This document shows, piece after piece, positions 52,609-62,819 of a stretch of DNA of 64,000 nucleotides. The stretch covers positions 310,001-374,000 of the forward strand of contig NZ_PHKV01000002.1 of assembly GCF_002846205.1 (NCBI RefSeq). The letters are read 5' to 3'. The position numbers and the translations under genes are program-made. Each line of letters begins with the position of its first letter. The first letter of the stretch is position 1. This stretch comes from Xanthomonas prunicola. GTDB taxonomy: Bacteria; Pseudomonadota; Gammaproteobacteria; Xanthomonadales; Xanthomonadaceae. The notes beneath the pieces were generated by a model. The model was not told the origin of the DNA. It did not search any database and saw only the letters and a program-made list of their open reading frames with translations.

Positions 52609-54665
52609 TGGTCGGTCTCCTGCACTGCGTCCGGCACATCCGGCACCACCGGCTGCGCGGGCCTGTTGGGGTCCAGCGCAACGGCGGTCTGGCCGATGAC
52701 CACCGGCAGCTCATCCAGCGTAGCGGCAGCGGCATCGCCGGCTGCGCGCGCATCGGTGACGCCGGCTTCGAACTGATTGACGCCCACCGCGGTCATGCCG
52801 AGCTCGCTGTCCAGCGGCTCCAGGCCCGCAGGCATCTTGCCCAGCAACCAGGCATCAAAAATCTTGCGTGCAATCGGCGCCGCCGAGCTGGTGCCGAAGC
52901 CGCCACCCTCCACCGCGACCGCGACCGCGATGACCGGGTTATCGGCCGGCGCGAAGCCAACGAACAGGCCGCGGTGGCGCAGATGCAACGGCAAGCTGCG
53001 CGGGTCCACCGCCGCCACGCCCTTGCGGCTGACCACCTGTGCGGTACCGGTCTTGCCGGCCATCTGGTACGGCGCACCAGGCGTGATGGCATAGCCGGTG
53101 CCGCCGGGCCGCATGGTGTCCATCATGCCTTCGCGCACTACCTGCAGATGCGCCGCATTCGTGCTGATGGGCTTGCCCGGCGGCTGGATCATCGGCTCCC
53201 AGGGGTGATCAAAGCCGGTGCGTTCTTCCAGCACCAGATGCGGGCGCAGCAACAGGCCACTGGCGATCGCCGAGACGCCGCGCACCAGTTGCAGCGGCGT
53301 CACCTTCCAGTCGCCCTGACCAATGGCAATGTTGACCGTGTCGCCGGGATACCAGCGCTCCTTGCGGGTTTTGTACTTGTAGGCCGGCGATGGCAGGATG
53401 CCGCCGATTTCGCCTAGCAGATCCACGCCGGTGGGCTGGCCGAAGCCGTATTCGCCCAGGTAGTGGTCGAAGCGCTCGATGCCCATATCCACCGCCAGGC
53501 GGTAGTAATAGGTATTGACCGATTGGGCGATGGACTTGCGCAGGTCGGTCCAGCCATGGCCGCCGCGGTGCGAATCGCCCCAGCCGCGGCTGACACCGGG
53601 CAGGTAGAACATGCCGGTGGACAGCACCCGGTCCTCGGGTCGGCGCAGGCCGCTGTCCAGGCCCGCCAGCGCGATCAACGGCTTGAGCGTGGAGCCCGGC
53701 GCCACACCACCCAGCACCAGCCGGTTGAACTGCGGCCGCGACGGGTTGTCGTTGAGCATCTTGAAATCGGTATGCGAGATGCCGTTGACGAACAGGTTGG
53801 GGTCGTAGCTGGGCAGGCTGACCATGCCCAGGATCTCGCCGGTGCGCGGGTCCATCGCAATGGCAGCGCCTTCGTGTTCGCCGAACGCGGCCACCATCGC
53901 ACGCTGCAGATCGGCGTCTACCGATAGGCGCAGGTCCGCACCCGATTGCGGCGCGACCCGGCCAACGGTGCGGATGGCCCGCCCCTGCACATTGGTTTCG
54001 ACCTGCTCGTAACCGACCTGCCCGCGCAGATCCTGCTCGTAATAGCGCTCCAGCCCGGATTTGCCCATATGGGTGAGCGCGGCATTGCCCTCGCCCAGCA
54101 CTGCCAGGTCTTTTTCGTCGATACGCCCCACGTAGCCGATGATGTGCGCGAACAACGGGCCGTAGGGATAACGCCGGGTCAGATACGGCTCCAGCTCCAC
54201 ACCGGGGAAGCGCCAGCGCTCCACCGCAAACCGCGCCATCTCTTCATCGCTCATGCGCAGCTTGAGCGTCACCGGCAGGAAGCTGCGCCGTGCGTGCCGC
54301 TCGCGATTGAAGCGCTCCAGATCCTCCGGCGAGATCGGGATCACCTTGCCCAGCGCGTCCAGCATGGCATTCATGTCGGTGACCTTGTCGGGGGTCACGT
54401 CCAGGCGGAAGGCCGGCACGTTTTCGGCCAGCAGCCGGCCGGTGCGGTCGTAGATCATGCCGCGCCCGGGCACTACCGGCCTGGGCTTGATGCGGTTGGC
54501 CTCCGAGCGCGTGGCGTAAACCTCGTGGTCGAGCACCTGCAGCTTGAAATACCAGCCGCCCAGGCCGACCAGACAGATCACCACCATCACAAAGCCCAGC
54601 ACCGCGCGGCGGCGGAACTGTTCGGCCTCCGCATGCGGATTCTTCGGATGGCGGCGCCCGTGCAT
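52605..54665 (-). CDS. mrdA: Penicillin-binding protein 2, elongasome transpeptidase
   Basis: A 686-residue class B PBP. One membrane helix (about 20-40), the non-catalytic pedestal (RGMIYDRTGRLLAENVPAFRLDV, GVELEPYLTRRYPYG) and the transpeptidase domain with SxxK (APGSTLKPLIALAG), SxN (SQSVNTYYYRL) and KTG (MAGKTGTAQV). An Ala/Pro-rich C-terminal tail of about 60 residues exceeds the E. coli protein. It works with RodA. Only three nt separate its ATG from the mreD stop. Confidence 0.96.
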   Translation of the reverse strand: MHGRRHPKNPHAEAEQFRRRAVLGFVMVVICLVGLGGWYFKLQVLDHEVYATRSEANRIKPRPVVPGRGMIYDRTGRLLAENVPAFRLDVTPDKVTDMNAMLDALGKVIPISPEDLERFNRERHARRSFLPVTLKLRMSDEEMARFAVERWRFPGVELEPYLTRRYPYGPLFAHIIGYVGRIDEKDLAVLGEGNAALTHMGKSGLERYYEQDLRGQVGYEQVETNVQGRAIRTVGRVAPQSGADLRLSVDADLQRAMVAAFGEHEGAAIAMDPRTGEILGMVSLPSYDPNLFVNGISHTDFKMLNDNPSRPQFNRLVLGGVAPGSTLKPLIALAGLDSGLRRPEDRVLSTGMFYLPGVSRGWGDSHRGGHGWTDLRKSIAQSVNTYYYRLAVDMGIERFDHYLGEYGFGQPTGVDLLGEIGGILPSPAYKYKTRKERWYPGDTVNIAIGQGDWKVTPLQLVRGVSAIASGLLLRPHLVLEERTGFDHPWEPMIQPPGKPISTNAAHLQVVREGMMDTMRPGGTGYAITPGAPYQMAGKTGTAQVVSRKGVAAVDPRSLPLHLRHRGLFVGFAPADNPVIAVAVAVEGGGFGTSSAAPIARKIFDAWLLGKMPAGLEPLDSELGMTAVGVNQFEAGVTDARAAGDAAAATLDELPVVIGQTAVALDPNRPAQPVVPDVPDAVQETDH

Positions 54666-54668
54666 GGC

Positions 54669-55154
54669 TTACTTCTTGCTCCGCTTGCCCAGCCGCACCG
54701 CATCCAGCACCACGAACAGCGGCGGCCACAGCGCCATGCCCAGCAGTGGCGCCCACCAGTAACTCCACGGCAGGGTCGGCTCGCCGATCGCCAGATGCAC
54801 CGCCGAGGACACGATGCGGTCGTTGAGCAGCAGTCCGCCAATGGCCAGCGCCTGCTGCGACATCGGGAAGAAACGCATCCGCGCGCGGAAGCGCTGCAGG
54901 ATGAAGGTCATGATCACCAGCCGCAGCGCCTGCTCGCCGAGCAGCCCGCCATACAGCAGGTCAGCCAGCACGCCAGCCACGAAGGCCAGGCCCAGTCCGA
55001 CCCGATCCGGCTCCTCGATCACCCAATACGCCAGCACCAGCGCCAGCCAGTAGGGCCGCAGCGGCTGCACCACCATCGGCAACGGCAGCAGACCCAGTAC
55101 CAGCGCAATGAAGATGCTCGCCGGCAGAATCCAGGTGTTGCGCATGCGGGTCAT
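54669..55154 (-). CDS. mreD: MreD, rod-shape membrane protein
   Basis: A 161-residue inner-membrane protein with five to six hydrophobic helices. Family traits: PLPMVVQPLRPYWLALVLAYW, VGLGLAFVAGVLADLLYGGLLGEQALRL and WWAPLLGMALWPPLFVVLDAVR. It belongs to the MreBCD complex. The ATG overlaps the mreC stop (ATGA). Confidence 0.95.
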   Translation of the reverse strand: MTRMRNTWILPASIFIALVLGLLPLPMVVQPLRPYWLALVLAYWVIEEPDRVGLGLAFVAGVLADLLYGGLLGEQALRLVIMTFILQRFRARMRFFPMSQQALAIGGLLLNDRIVSSAVHLAIGEPTLPWSYWWAPLLGMALWPPLFVVLDAVRLGKRSKK

Positions 55155-56458
55155 TGATCCGTCTCCTGCGGAGCCGGACGGGAATCGGGAATCGGGATTT
55201 GGGAATCGGTAGGAGCGGTGTCCTGCGGCGGTGAGGCGCTGCGGTTACCTGTTCCGAATGCGGCACTCCCTGACGCCCGTGAGCCCTGCGGTGAAGCCCG
55301 GCGGGCATCGGGATTCTGGATGCTGGATTCGTTCGATGCAGGAGAACGGGTGGGCGTGCTGGCCGGGCGGCTGGATGCTGGCGCGCTGGCCGGCTGTACG
55401 CCAGTCGTTGCCTGTGTCGGCGCGGACTGGGTACGCGGCGTGGCGCCGCCGGCGCCCGATGCCGCACCTGTCGTGGGGCGTGCCGGATCGGTCGCCGCGC
55501 TGGAAACGCCACCCGCCGGTGTGCGCGGCGTTGCGGTCAACGGCACGTTCGCTGGCGCGGTGGTGGCGGCAGGCGCGCCATTGCCGTTGCTGCCGTTGCC
55601 GATTCCCGGCACCACCCGCAACGGCTTGCCCGCGCGCAGCAACAGCACATCGCGGCCGCGGTCGAGCTTGGCGGCGGGGGTCAGTTCACCGACCAGGAAG
55701 GCGTGGGTGTCGTCCGGGTGCAATTCGGAGACCTTGCCGACCGGAAAGCCGGCCGGGAAGCGGCCGCCCAGGCCCGAGGTGACGATTTCGTCGCCCACCT
55801 GCACGCCGGCACTGAGTGGAATGTCGCGCAATTCCAGGCGGTCGCCGCGGCCGTAGACAATCAGCCGCACGCCGTTGCGCGCGACGCTGACCGGCACTGC
55901 ATGGTCGGGGTCGGTGAGCAACAGCACGGTGGAATGCAGCGGGGTGACTTCGATCACCTGCCCCATCAGCCCGCCGGCATCGATCACCGCCTGGCCCAGC
56001 AGCACGCCGTCGCGGCTGCCGGCGTCCAGCAACAGGCGTTGCCGGGTGGGGTCCAGATCGATGTTCAGGATCGGCGCCAGCTGCACATCCAGGCCGCGGC
56101 GCTCGGCCACGTTAAGCAATTCGCGCAGCTGCGCATTATCCAGCGCAGCAGTCTGCAACCGGGTCAGGCGCGCGTTGGCGACCAGCAGTTGATTGCGCAA
56201 ATCCCGGGTCTCTTCCACCAACTGCGCATGCGTTGCGGCGTTGTCGCGCACCTGCGAGCCGATGCGCCCCGGCAGCCCGGCCACGGCCCAGATCGGCTGG
56301 ATCAGCAGATTGGCCTGCATGCGCACCTGGCTCAGCCAACTGCCGCGGCTATCGAGCGCGATCAAGACGATCGCCAGCACCAGATAGACCAGCAAGCGCA
56401 GCGTGGAGGTGACTTCGCCCGGACGGGAGGCGACGGGAGGACCGGCGTAGGAGGGCAC
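55151..56458 (-). CDS. mreC: MreC with a long low-complexity C-terminal extension
   Basis: A 435-residue rod-shape protein. Membrane helix about 20-40, a coiled coil (about 70-110, THAQLVEETRDLRNQLLVANARL) and the MreC beta domain (VIDAGGLMGQVIEVTPLHSTVLLLTD, VTSGLGGRFPAGFPVGKV). From about residue 280 on there is a Pro/Ala/Thr/Ser-rich tail of some 150 residues, unlike the about 300-residue standard. The tail contains stretches encoded by GGGAATCG-type repeats (SQIPIPDSR and SIQNPDARR). The start is GTG at 56458. Core function is safe; the tail is lineage-specific. Confidence 0.94.
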   Translation of the reverse strand: MPSYAGPPVASRPGEVTSTLRLLVYLVLAIVLIALDSRGSWLSQVRMQANLLIQPIWAVAGLPGRIGSQVRDNAATHAQLVEETRDLRNQLLVANARLTRLQTAALDNAQLRELLNVAERRGLDVQLAPILNIDLDPTRQRLLLDAGSRDGVLLGQAVIDAGGLMGQVIEVTPLHSTVLLLTDPDHAVPVSVARNGVRLIVYGRGDRLELRDIPLSAGVQVGDEIVTSGLGGRFPAGFPVGKVSELHPDDTHAFLVGELTPAAKLDRGRDVLLLRAGKPLRVVPGIGNGSNGNGAPAATTAPANVPLTATPRTPAGGVSSAATDPARPTTGAASGAGGATPRTQSAPTQATTGVQPASAPASSRPASTPTRSPASNESSIQNPDARRASPQGSRASGSAAFGTGNRSASPPQDTAPTDSQIPIPDSRPAPQETDQ

Positions 56459-56463
56459 TGTCA

Positions 56464-56630
56464 GGGCCGGGAATGGGGAGTCGGGAATGGGGAATCGGGG
56501 AGCAGATGGCTGCCCACGCGACGGCTAAGGCGAAAACTCACATTGGCGGGACCGCGATGCAACCACTCAGGGCCGTCGTCAGGAACCGCTCTCACGATTC
56601 CCCATTTCCGATTCCCGATTCCCGAACGCA

Positions 56631-56631
<1 letters not shown>
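56464..56631. repeat. GGGAATCG-type palindromic element, copy 2 (mreB-mreC gap)
   Basis: The left arm (about 56469-56500) has GGGAATGGGG, GTCGGGAATGG and GGAATCGGGG units; the right arm (about 56598-56629) has the inverted CGATTCCCCATTTCCGATTCCCGATTCCC units (each under 20 nt). They flank about 95 nt and could pair in the mreB-C transcript. Same arrangement as copy 1 at 45066-45157. Confidence 0.7.
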
Positions 56632-57752
<1,121 letters not shown>

Positions 57753-57953
57753 CTAGCCTAGCAATCCACCCCGGTGCGGGCAAGGAAAAATCGGAGAATG
57801 CGCATCTGTTTTCATGTGCCGGTCACGCCGGACATGGCATGCGGTTCTGGCCCTGATCGGTCGCAGCCGTTACCCTTTGCGCCGCGGCGCTCGCGTCGTC
57901 CCGCTGCCATGCCCGGCAATTGGCGGGTTTTCCTAACGCAAAGGCCTGACTCG

Positions 57954-58886
57954 ATGTCCGCACTGATCTGTGGTTCCCTCGCCTACGACACCATCATGGT
58001 GTTTCCGGACCAGTTCAAGAACCACATCCTGCCGGACAAGGTGCACATCCTGAATGTGTCGTTCCTGGTGCCGCGCATGCGCCGCGAGTTCGGCGGCTGC
58101 GCCGGCAACATCGCCTACAACCTGCACCTGCTCGGTGGCGCGCCGATTCCGATGGGCACGGTGGGCCAGGACTTCGGCCCCTACCGCGAACACTTCGAAA
58201 CGCTGGGCATCGATCTGTCGCGGGTGAAGATCATCGAGGACCTGTTCACCCCGCAGGCTTTCATCACCACCGACCACGACAACAACCAGATCACCGCGTT
58301 CCACCCGGGCGCGATGATGCGCAGCTACGAGAATCACGTGAAGGACGTGCCGGGCGTGACCCTGGGCCTGGTGGGCCCCGACGGGCGCGAAGGCATGATC
58401 CAGAACGCGGAAGAGTTCGCTGCTGCCGGCATCCCCTTCATCTTCGATCCCGGCCAGGCGATGCCGCTGTTCAACGGCCCGGAACTGCGCCAGTTCATCG
58501 AGCAGGCCCAGTACGTGGTGGTCAACGACTACGAGTCCAACCTGTTGCAGGAACGCACCGGCTGGGACGAAAAGGACATCGTCTCGCGCGTGCAGGCCTA
58601 CATCACCACCCAGGGCCCGAAGGGCGCGCTGGTGCATACCCCGGAAAAGACCTACGACATTCCACCGGCGCACGAGCGCCGCGTGGTCGACCCGACCGGC
58701 TGCGGCGATGCCTTCCGCGCCGGCCTGATCTATGGCATCCAGGGCGGCTACGACTGGCTGACCATCGGCCGCATGGGCAACCTGATGGGCGCGCTGAAGG
58801 TGGAGCACCCCGGCACCCAGAACCAGCGCTTCGACTTCGCCGAGTTCAACGACCAGTTCAAGCAGCAGTTCGGCTACGCGCTGTAA
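57954..58886 (+). CDS. PfkB family carbohydrate or nucleoside kinase
   Basis: A 310-residue ribokinase-fold kinase. SALICGSLAYDTIM at the start, GGCAGNIAYNLHLLGG (substrate-side Gly-rich motif), VNDYESNLLQ, and VDPTGCGDAFRAGLIYG with the catalytic Asp of the GxGD anion hole. Similar proteins are often annotated as adenosine kinase or sugar kinase; the specificity is not resolved here. The ATG at 57954 is chosen; longer in-frame versions lack homology. Confidence 0.88.
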   Translation: MSALICGSLAYDTIMVFPDQFKNHILPDKVHILNVSFLVPRMRREFGGCAGNIAYNLHLLGGAPIPMGTVGQDFGPYREHFETLGIDLSRVKIIEDLFTPQAFITTDHDNNQITAFHPGAMMRSYENHVKDVPGVTLGLVGPDGREGMIQNAEEFAAAGIPFIFDPGQAMPLFNGPELRQFIEQAQYVVVNDYESNLLQERTGWDEKDIVSRVQAYITTQGPKGALVHTPEKTYDIPPAHERRVVDPTGCGDAFRAGLIYGIQGGYDWLTIGRMGNLMGALKVEHPGTQNQRFDFAEFNDQFKQQFGYAL

Positions 58887-58991
58887 CGGCGGCCGGATGA
58901 TGCCCGCCGCGCCGAGCGGGCACCCTGCCTTCGCTTGCGGAGGCGTTGGCGCGGGAATAGGCTCGTCGTGTTGGCGTCAATGCAGGATGCC

Positions 58992-59885
58992 ATGGGACAT
59001 GTGCGTGTTCCGTCCAGCGGAAGCCTGACCTCGGCGAACAACGCCGTCCGCCTTTGCCTGGCGCTATGCACCGCCGCCTTGTGCGGATGCGGCAACGCCG
59101 GGCAGCCGTCCTCCCCCTCTGCTTCAATCCCCACCGAGACCGAGCACGCTCGCGCCATCACGTCGCCCGCTGCGCCCGCGAACACCACGGCAGCGCCGCA
59201 GCGGCCTTCGCCAGGCCACTACGCCACAGAGCGCGGCTGGGGGCAGCTCACGATAGAGCCCGAGACGCAAGATGCCTCCAGCTTCTCGCTGGAAACGCTC
59301 AACGCCGATGCCAGTTGCAGCTTCAATGGCAAGTTGCGCGGCACCCAGGCGGCGGTAGACGACGGCGATCATCCGGGCACCTGCACCCCGGAAATCGCCA
59401 AGGCTGGGGCAGGCGCCGCGATCCGCGCCGCGAGCGGCAGCGAAAACGCGTGTCGGGAGTATTGCGGCGGCAACGGCAGCTTCGAAGGCGATTACCTGCC
59501 GCTGGCGGCGACTTGCGAACCGGCAGCCGTGCAGCGCACGCGCAAAGCGTTCCAGTCGCTCTACGATCAAAAGGACTATGTGAAAGCCGAGGCGACGCTG
59601 GCGCCGCTTTACCGCAATTGCCTGGCGACTTCCAGCTTCAGCGATGAAGGTGCGATTCGCAACGAGTACGCCATCACCCAGCACAGGCTAGGCGACGATG
59701 CCGGGTGCCTGGAGACACTGGCGCCCTATCGCAAAGCAGACGCCGAGCCTGACGCTGTCGGAAAGCGAAAAGGCCCAAACGACCACCGACCTGCAGCGCG
59801 ACGGCAAGGCCATCAAGGCGGACAACAATCGCGCGCTGGACGAAACGGTGCGCGGCAACCTCAACAAGTTCCTGGCTTCCGATGA
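58992..59885 (+). CDS. Lipoprotein, candidate immunity protein of the X-Tfi type
   Basis: A predicted lipoprotein of 297 codons. Lipobox TAALCGC (Cys in CGCGNAG) after a hydrophobic segment. The exported part has GSENACREYCGGNGSF, paired cysteines, and a C-terminal helical part (RKAFQSLYDQKDYVKAEATLAPLYRNCLA, RNEYAITQHRLGDDAGCLETL). This resembles lysozyme-inhibitor-like lipoproteins that protect Xanthomonas from its own type IV effectors (inference). The last 45 residues are out of character (Arg/Gly/Gln-rich), while the +1 frame is protein-like from about 59745, suggesting a frameshift or deletion junction there. AGGA precedes the ATG at 58992. Confidence 0.65.
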   Translation: MGHVRVPSSGSLTSANNAVRLCLALCTAALCGCGNAGQPSSPSASIPTETEHARAITSPAAPANTTAAPQRPSPGHYATERGWGQLTIEPETQDASSFSLETLNADASCSFNGKLRGTQAAVDDGDHPGTCTPEIAKAGAGAAIRAASGSENACREYCGGNGSFEGDYLPLAATCEPAAVQRTRKAFQSLYDQKDYVKAEATLAPLYRNCLATSSFSDEGAIRNEYAITQHRLGDDAGCLETLAPYRKADAEPDAVGKRKGPNDHRPAARRQGHQGGQQSRAGRNGARQPQQVPGFR

Positions 59886-60147
59886 CGGCGTGAGCTTCGT
59901 GCACGCTCACGACCGAACGCAGGTCGAGCGCCTGCTGCGTCCAGGCGACGGCAACAAGGACCTGGGCGGCGCGCACAAGCGCGCCGCGGTGAACGTTGAG
60001 CAAGCGCTCAACACTCCGGTAGAGCAATCGGACCAGAAGCTGCAGGCGGCAAACCTGGCGATCGGCAAGGAGCTGCAACAAGCCAGGCAAGCCGAGCTGG
60101 AACGCGGCATGGACCTGCCCAACCGCGGTGGTCCAGCGATGGCGTAG
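59745..60147 (+). pseudogene. Remnant resembling an XVIPCD effector C-terminus
   Basis: In the frame opened by the presumed frameshift, the translation runs LTLSESEKAQTTT ... and ends with AHKRAAVNVEQALNTPVEQS (60 aa before the end), then a Gln/Glu-rich helix and PNRGGPAMA. TPVEQS followed by a Gln-rich tail is typical of the C-terminal secretion domain (XVIPCD) of Xanthomonas type IV effectors, as I remember it. There is no start codon with a ribosome-binding site and no toxin domain. It may be a 3' fragment joined to the lipoprotein gene by deletion. Confidence 0.5.
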
Positions 60148-60336
60148 TGACGGCAGACGCGCGATTCACCGCCGCGTCGGTGCATGCCGCAGCCGTGCCG
60201 GGCGGCGTCATTCGTCCTGCGGCCTCGCTGGTGATCTGATTCAGCGCATTTCCAATCCGGTTTTTGCTGCACCGCGGTTTGAGCCTCGCCCCGGTTTGTG
60301 CGTCACTGCCGCTCTAGTCCCGGGTAGGGACCGAGG

Positions 60337-62331
60337 ATGCGCCACGTGTCGGAAGTGACTGTCGCCAACCTCCTGCAGGCCACGGCTGGGCCCTCGTCCG
60401 CTACCGAGGCGGAATCGGCGCTGCTGACGCGGATGCGCCGCTTCCGCCAGATCGAACCGTTGCCGCCGGCGCTGGCGCGCTCGTGGCAGCGCTGCCTGGA
60501 CGAATATGGGCTCAGTCCGGATGCCCCCCCTTCGCCGATGGTCCACGATGGCAGCGGGCTGCGCGAGCGCCAGCAGCGGCTCGACGAAGTGCTGCGCATC
60601 GCCAAGGTGGAGATGGAGAACCTCTACGAGCAGATCGCCGGCGGCGGCTACGCGGTGGTCTTTGCCGACGCCGAGGCGACCCTCCTGCACAGCGTGCAGG
60701 ACCCGGCACTGCTGCGCGAATTCCGCGAGACCGGATTGTTCTGCGGCGCCAGCTGGGCCGAGCGCTACCAGGGCACCAACGGCATCGGCACCTGCGCCGT
60801 GGAGCGCAGCGCGCTCGGCGTGCACCGCGGCGAGCATTACCTGGCCCGGCATCTGCCGCTATCGTGCAGCGGTGCGCCGATCCTCGACCCACACGGGCAA
60901 TTGCTGGCGGTGCTGGATGCGTCCACGCCGGACGCGCGCGACACCAAACTGGTGCAGCGCCACACCAGCGCGCTGGTGCGCATGTCGGCGGCGCAGATCG
61001 CGCGTTCGTATTTTCTGGAGCAGTACCGGCATGCGTGGATCCTGCGCTTCCATAGCCGCCCGGAGTTCGCCGGCCTGTTGCACGAAGCGCTGATGGCCAT
61101 CGGCGCCGACGGCTGCGTGCTGGCCGTCAACGAAGCGGCGCTGGAACAGCTCGGCAAGGGCGAGCGCAGCCTGTTGGTCGGGCGCGACATCTCGCAGGTG
61201 ATGCAGCTGGACTTCGACACCGTGGAGCAGCGTGCGCGCAACGATGCCAGCACGCTGTGGTCGATCCGCTGCGCCTGCCACGGACGCCGCTTCTTCGCCC
61301 TGGCGCAGCCGCCGCGCCGCAACACTGTTGCTAGCGGCGCGCACGTCACCAACGCCGACAATGGCGAGGCGGCCTACTCACCCGAACACATCGGCTCCGA
61401 TCCGCGCATGCGCCACAACCTGGACAACGCGCTGAAGCTGGCCGCGCATCGTGTGTCGATCCTGCTGTGTGGCGCCACCGGCACCGGCAAGGAGGAATTC
61501 GCCAAGGCGGTGCACCGCGGCTCGCTATGGGCGGCACGGCCGTTCGTGGCGGTGAATTGCGCGGCGATCCCCGAGGCGCTGATCGAGAGCGAACTGTTCG
61601 GCTACGCGCGCGGCGCGTTCACCGATGCCGCACGCGAAGGCCGCCACGGCAAGCTGCTGCAAGCCAGCGGCGGCAACTTGTTCCTGGACGAGATCGGCGA
61701 CATGCCGCTGCCGCTGCAGACGCGGCTGCTGCGCGTGCTGGAAGAACAGAGCGTGACCCCGCTGGGCAGCGACCGGGCGATGCCGCTGGAACTGCACGTG
61801 ATCAGCGCCAGCCATCGCGACCTGATGCAAATGGTGGCCGCTGGCGAGTTCCGCGAAGATCTGTACTACCGCCTCAACGGCGTGGTGCTGCACCTGCCGC
61901 CGCTACGCGAGCGCAGCGACAAGGCCGAACTGATTCGTACCCTGCTGCGCGAGGAAAACAGCGAGCACAGCGTGCGCATCAGCGAAGACGCGCTGCACAA
62001 GCTGCTCAGCTACGCCTGGCCGGGCAACCTGCGCCAACTGCGCAACGTGCTGCGCACGGCCGCCGTGCTGTGCAGTGACGGAGTGATTCGCATATCGAAT
62101 CTGCCGCAGGAAATCGTCGACGCCGGCAGCGCGCCCTGCCTGGTCGATGGGCGTGCGGTCGCGGCCGACGATATGCCTGGCCGCGTCGCATTGGATCAGG
62201 CCGAGCGGCTGGTGCTGCAGCAACAACTCGAACGCCACCGCTGGAATGTCAGCCGCACCGCCGACGCCCTGGGCATCAGCCGTAACACCCTGTACCGCAA
62301 GCTGCGCAAGCACAGCTTGGAGACTGGGTGA
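60337..62331 (+). CDS. AcoR-type sigma-54-dependent activator with GAFTDA loop
   Basis: A 664-residue regulator. The N-terminal region carries an AcoR-like GAF domain (about 60-210: ARSWQRCLDEYGLSPD, YQGTNGIGTCAVE, HLPLSCSGAPILDPHGQLLAVLD), then a PAS-like region and an AAA+ domain with Walker A (GATGTGKEEFAKAVH), the loop GAFTDA instead of GAFTGA, and Walker B (NLFLDEIGDM). A Fis-type helix-turn-helix closes it (WNVSRTADALGISRNTLYRKLRKH). Targets are unknown; a TonB-dependent receptor gene is next door on the other strand. AGGGA precedes the ATG. Confidence 0.94.
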   Translation: MRHVSEVTVANLLQATAGPSSATEAESALLTRMRRFRQIEPLPPALARSWQRCLDEYGLSPDAPPSPMVHDGSGLRERQQRLDEVLRIAKVEMENLYEQIAGGGYAVVFADAEATLLHSVQDPALLREFRETGLFCGASWAERYQGTNGIGTCAVERSALGVHRGEHYLARHLPLSCSGAPILDPHGQLLAVLDASTPDARDTKLVQRHTSALVRMSAAQIARSYFLEQYRHAWILRFHSRPEFAGLLHEALMAIGADGCVLAVNEAALEQLGKGERSLLVGRDISQVMQLDFDTVEQRARNDASTLWSIRCACHGRRFFALAQPPRRNTVASGAHVTNADNGEAAYSPEHIGSDPRMRHNLDNALKLAAHRVSILLCGATGTGKEEFAKAVHRGSLWAARPFVAVNCAAIPEALIESELFGYARGAFTDAAREGRHGKLLQASGGNLFLDEIGDMPLPLQTRLLRVLEEQSVTPLGSDRAMPLELHVISASHRDLMQMVAAGEFREDLYYRLNGVVLHLPPLRERSDKAELIRTLLREENSEHSVRISEDALHKLLSYAWPGNLRQLRNVLRTAAVLCSDGVIRISNLPQEIVDAGSAPCLVDGRAVAADDMPGRVALDQAERLVLQQQLERHRWNVSRTADALGISRNTLYRKLRKHSLETG

Positions 62332-62819
62332 TCTGAGGGCAGTGATGCGGGACTGGGCAATGGGAATTCCTTCAAGCCAATGCAGTTCTTGCCAGGTGTA
62401 CATGCAGCAATAACACAGCGACTTTCTGTCTTCATGCGGTCGCCGCTTGTGCGCGGCGCACATGTGCCACTCGTACGTGCAGCGATAGCGAGCGGGCAAG
62501 CACAAGTCGCGATGGTCGACGTGTCAGCGCGAGCAACAGATGACATGCGCCGGCTACTTTGCCGCCTGCACATCACGAGCCGCTTCCATAAGACCACCGA
62601 CCAAGGTTCTGGTACGGTGCCCTCCCCGCTTGTGGGACCGATGACGGCATGAATGCCGCCATCGCCCCCCAGGGGCGGATGTGCGGCGTTGTCCCGGAGC
62701 GGTGAGCACACCGCGCACGAGACCAGCGCGACTTACCAGCGTCCCGACAACGCCACGAGCGGCAAAGTCCTGGGGCTAGGGTTCGCTGCTACCCAAATCC
62801 CGAATCCCTGATCCCGGTC
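62332..62819. other. Non-coding region between the sigma-54 activator and the receptor
   Basis: 488 nt without a supported gene. It contains a riboswitch-like block (62605-62735, see separate entry) and degenerate GGGAATC-like arms at about 62348-62370 and 62793-62817. Small open frames on both strands have no family likeness. Confidence 0.45.
62605..62735 (+). ncRNA. Cobalamin-riboswitch-like block, probably degenerate
   Basis: In the + direction the order GGTGCC (62616-62621), GGGA (62634-62637), a CGGCATGAATGCCG hairpin (62645-62658), GCCCCCC (62664-62670) and, after a short middle, GAGACC (62719-62724) resembles the cobalamin riboswitch order GGTGCC / GGGAA / CGGTG-n-AATCCG / GCCCCCGCAACTG / GGAGACC. 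The CCACTG core is not found and the total is short (about 130 nt instead of about 200), so it may be a relic. It does not precede any gene on its strand. Confidence 0.3.

Noticed and set aside
62380..62652. A 90-codon + strand frame between the sigma-54 activator and the receptor
   Set aside because: No ribosome-binding site, no family likeness, and it overlaps the riboswitch-like block.
62605..62735. TPP riboswitch
   Set aside because: GGTGCC fits, but the CTGAGA and the ACCTGATC-type core are missing; the cobalamin order fits better, though still weakly.
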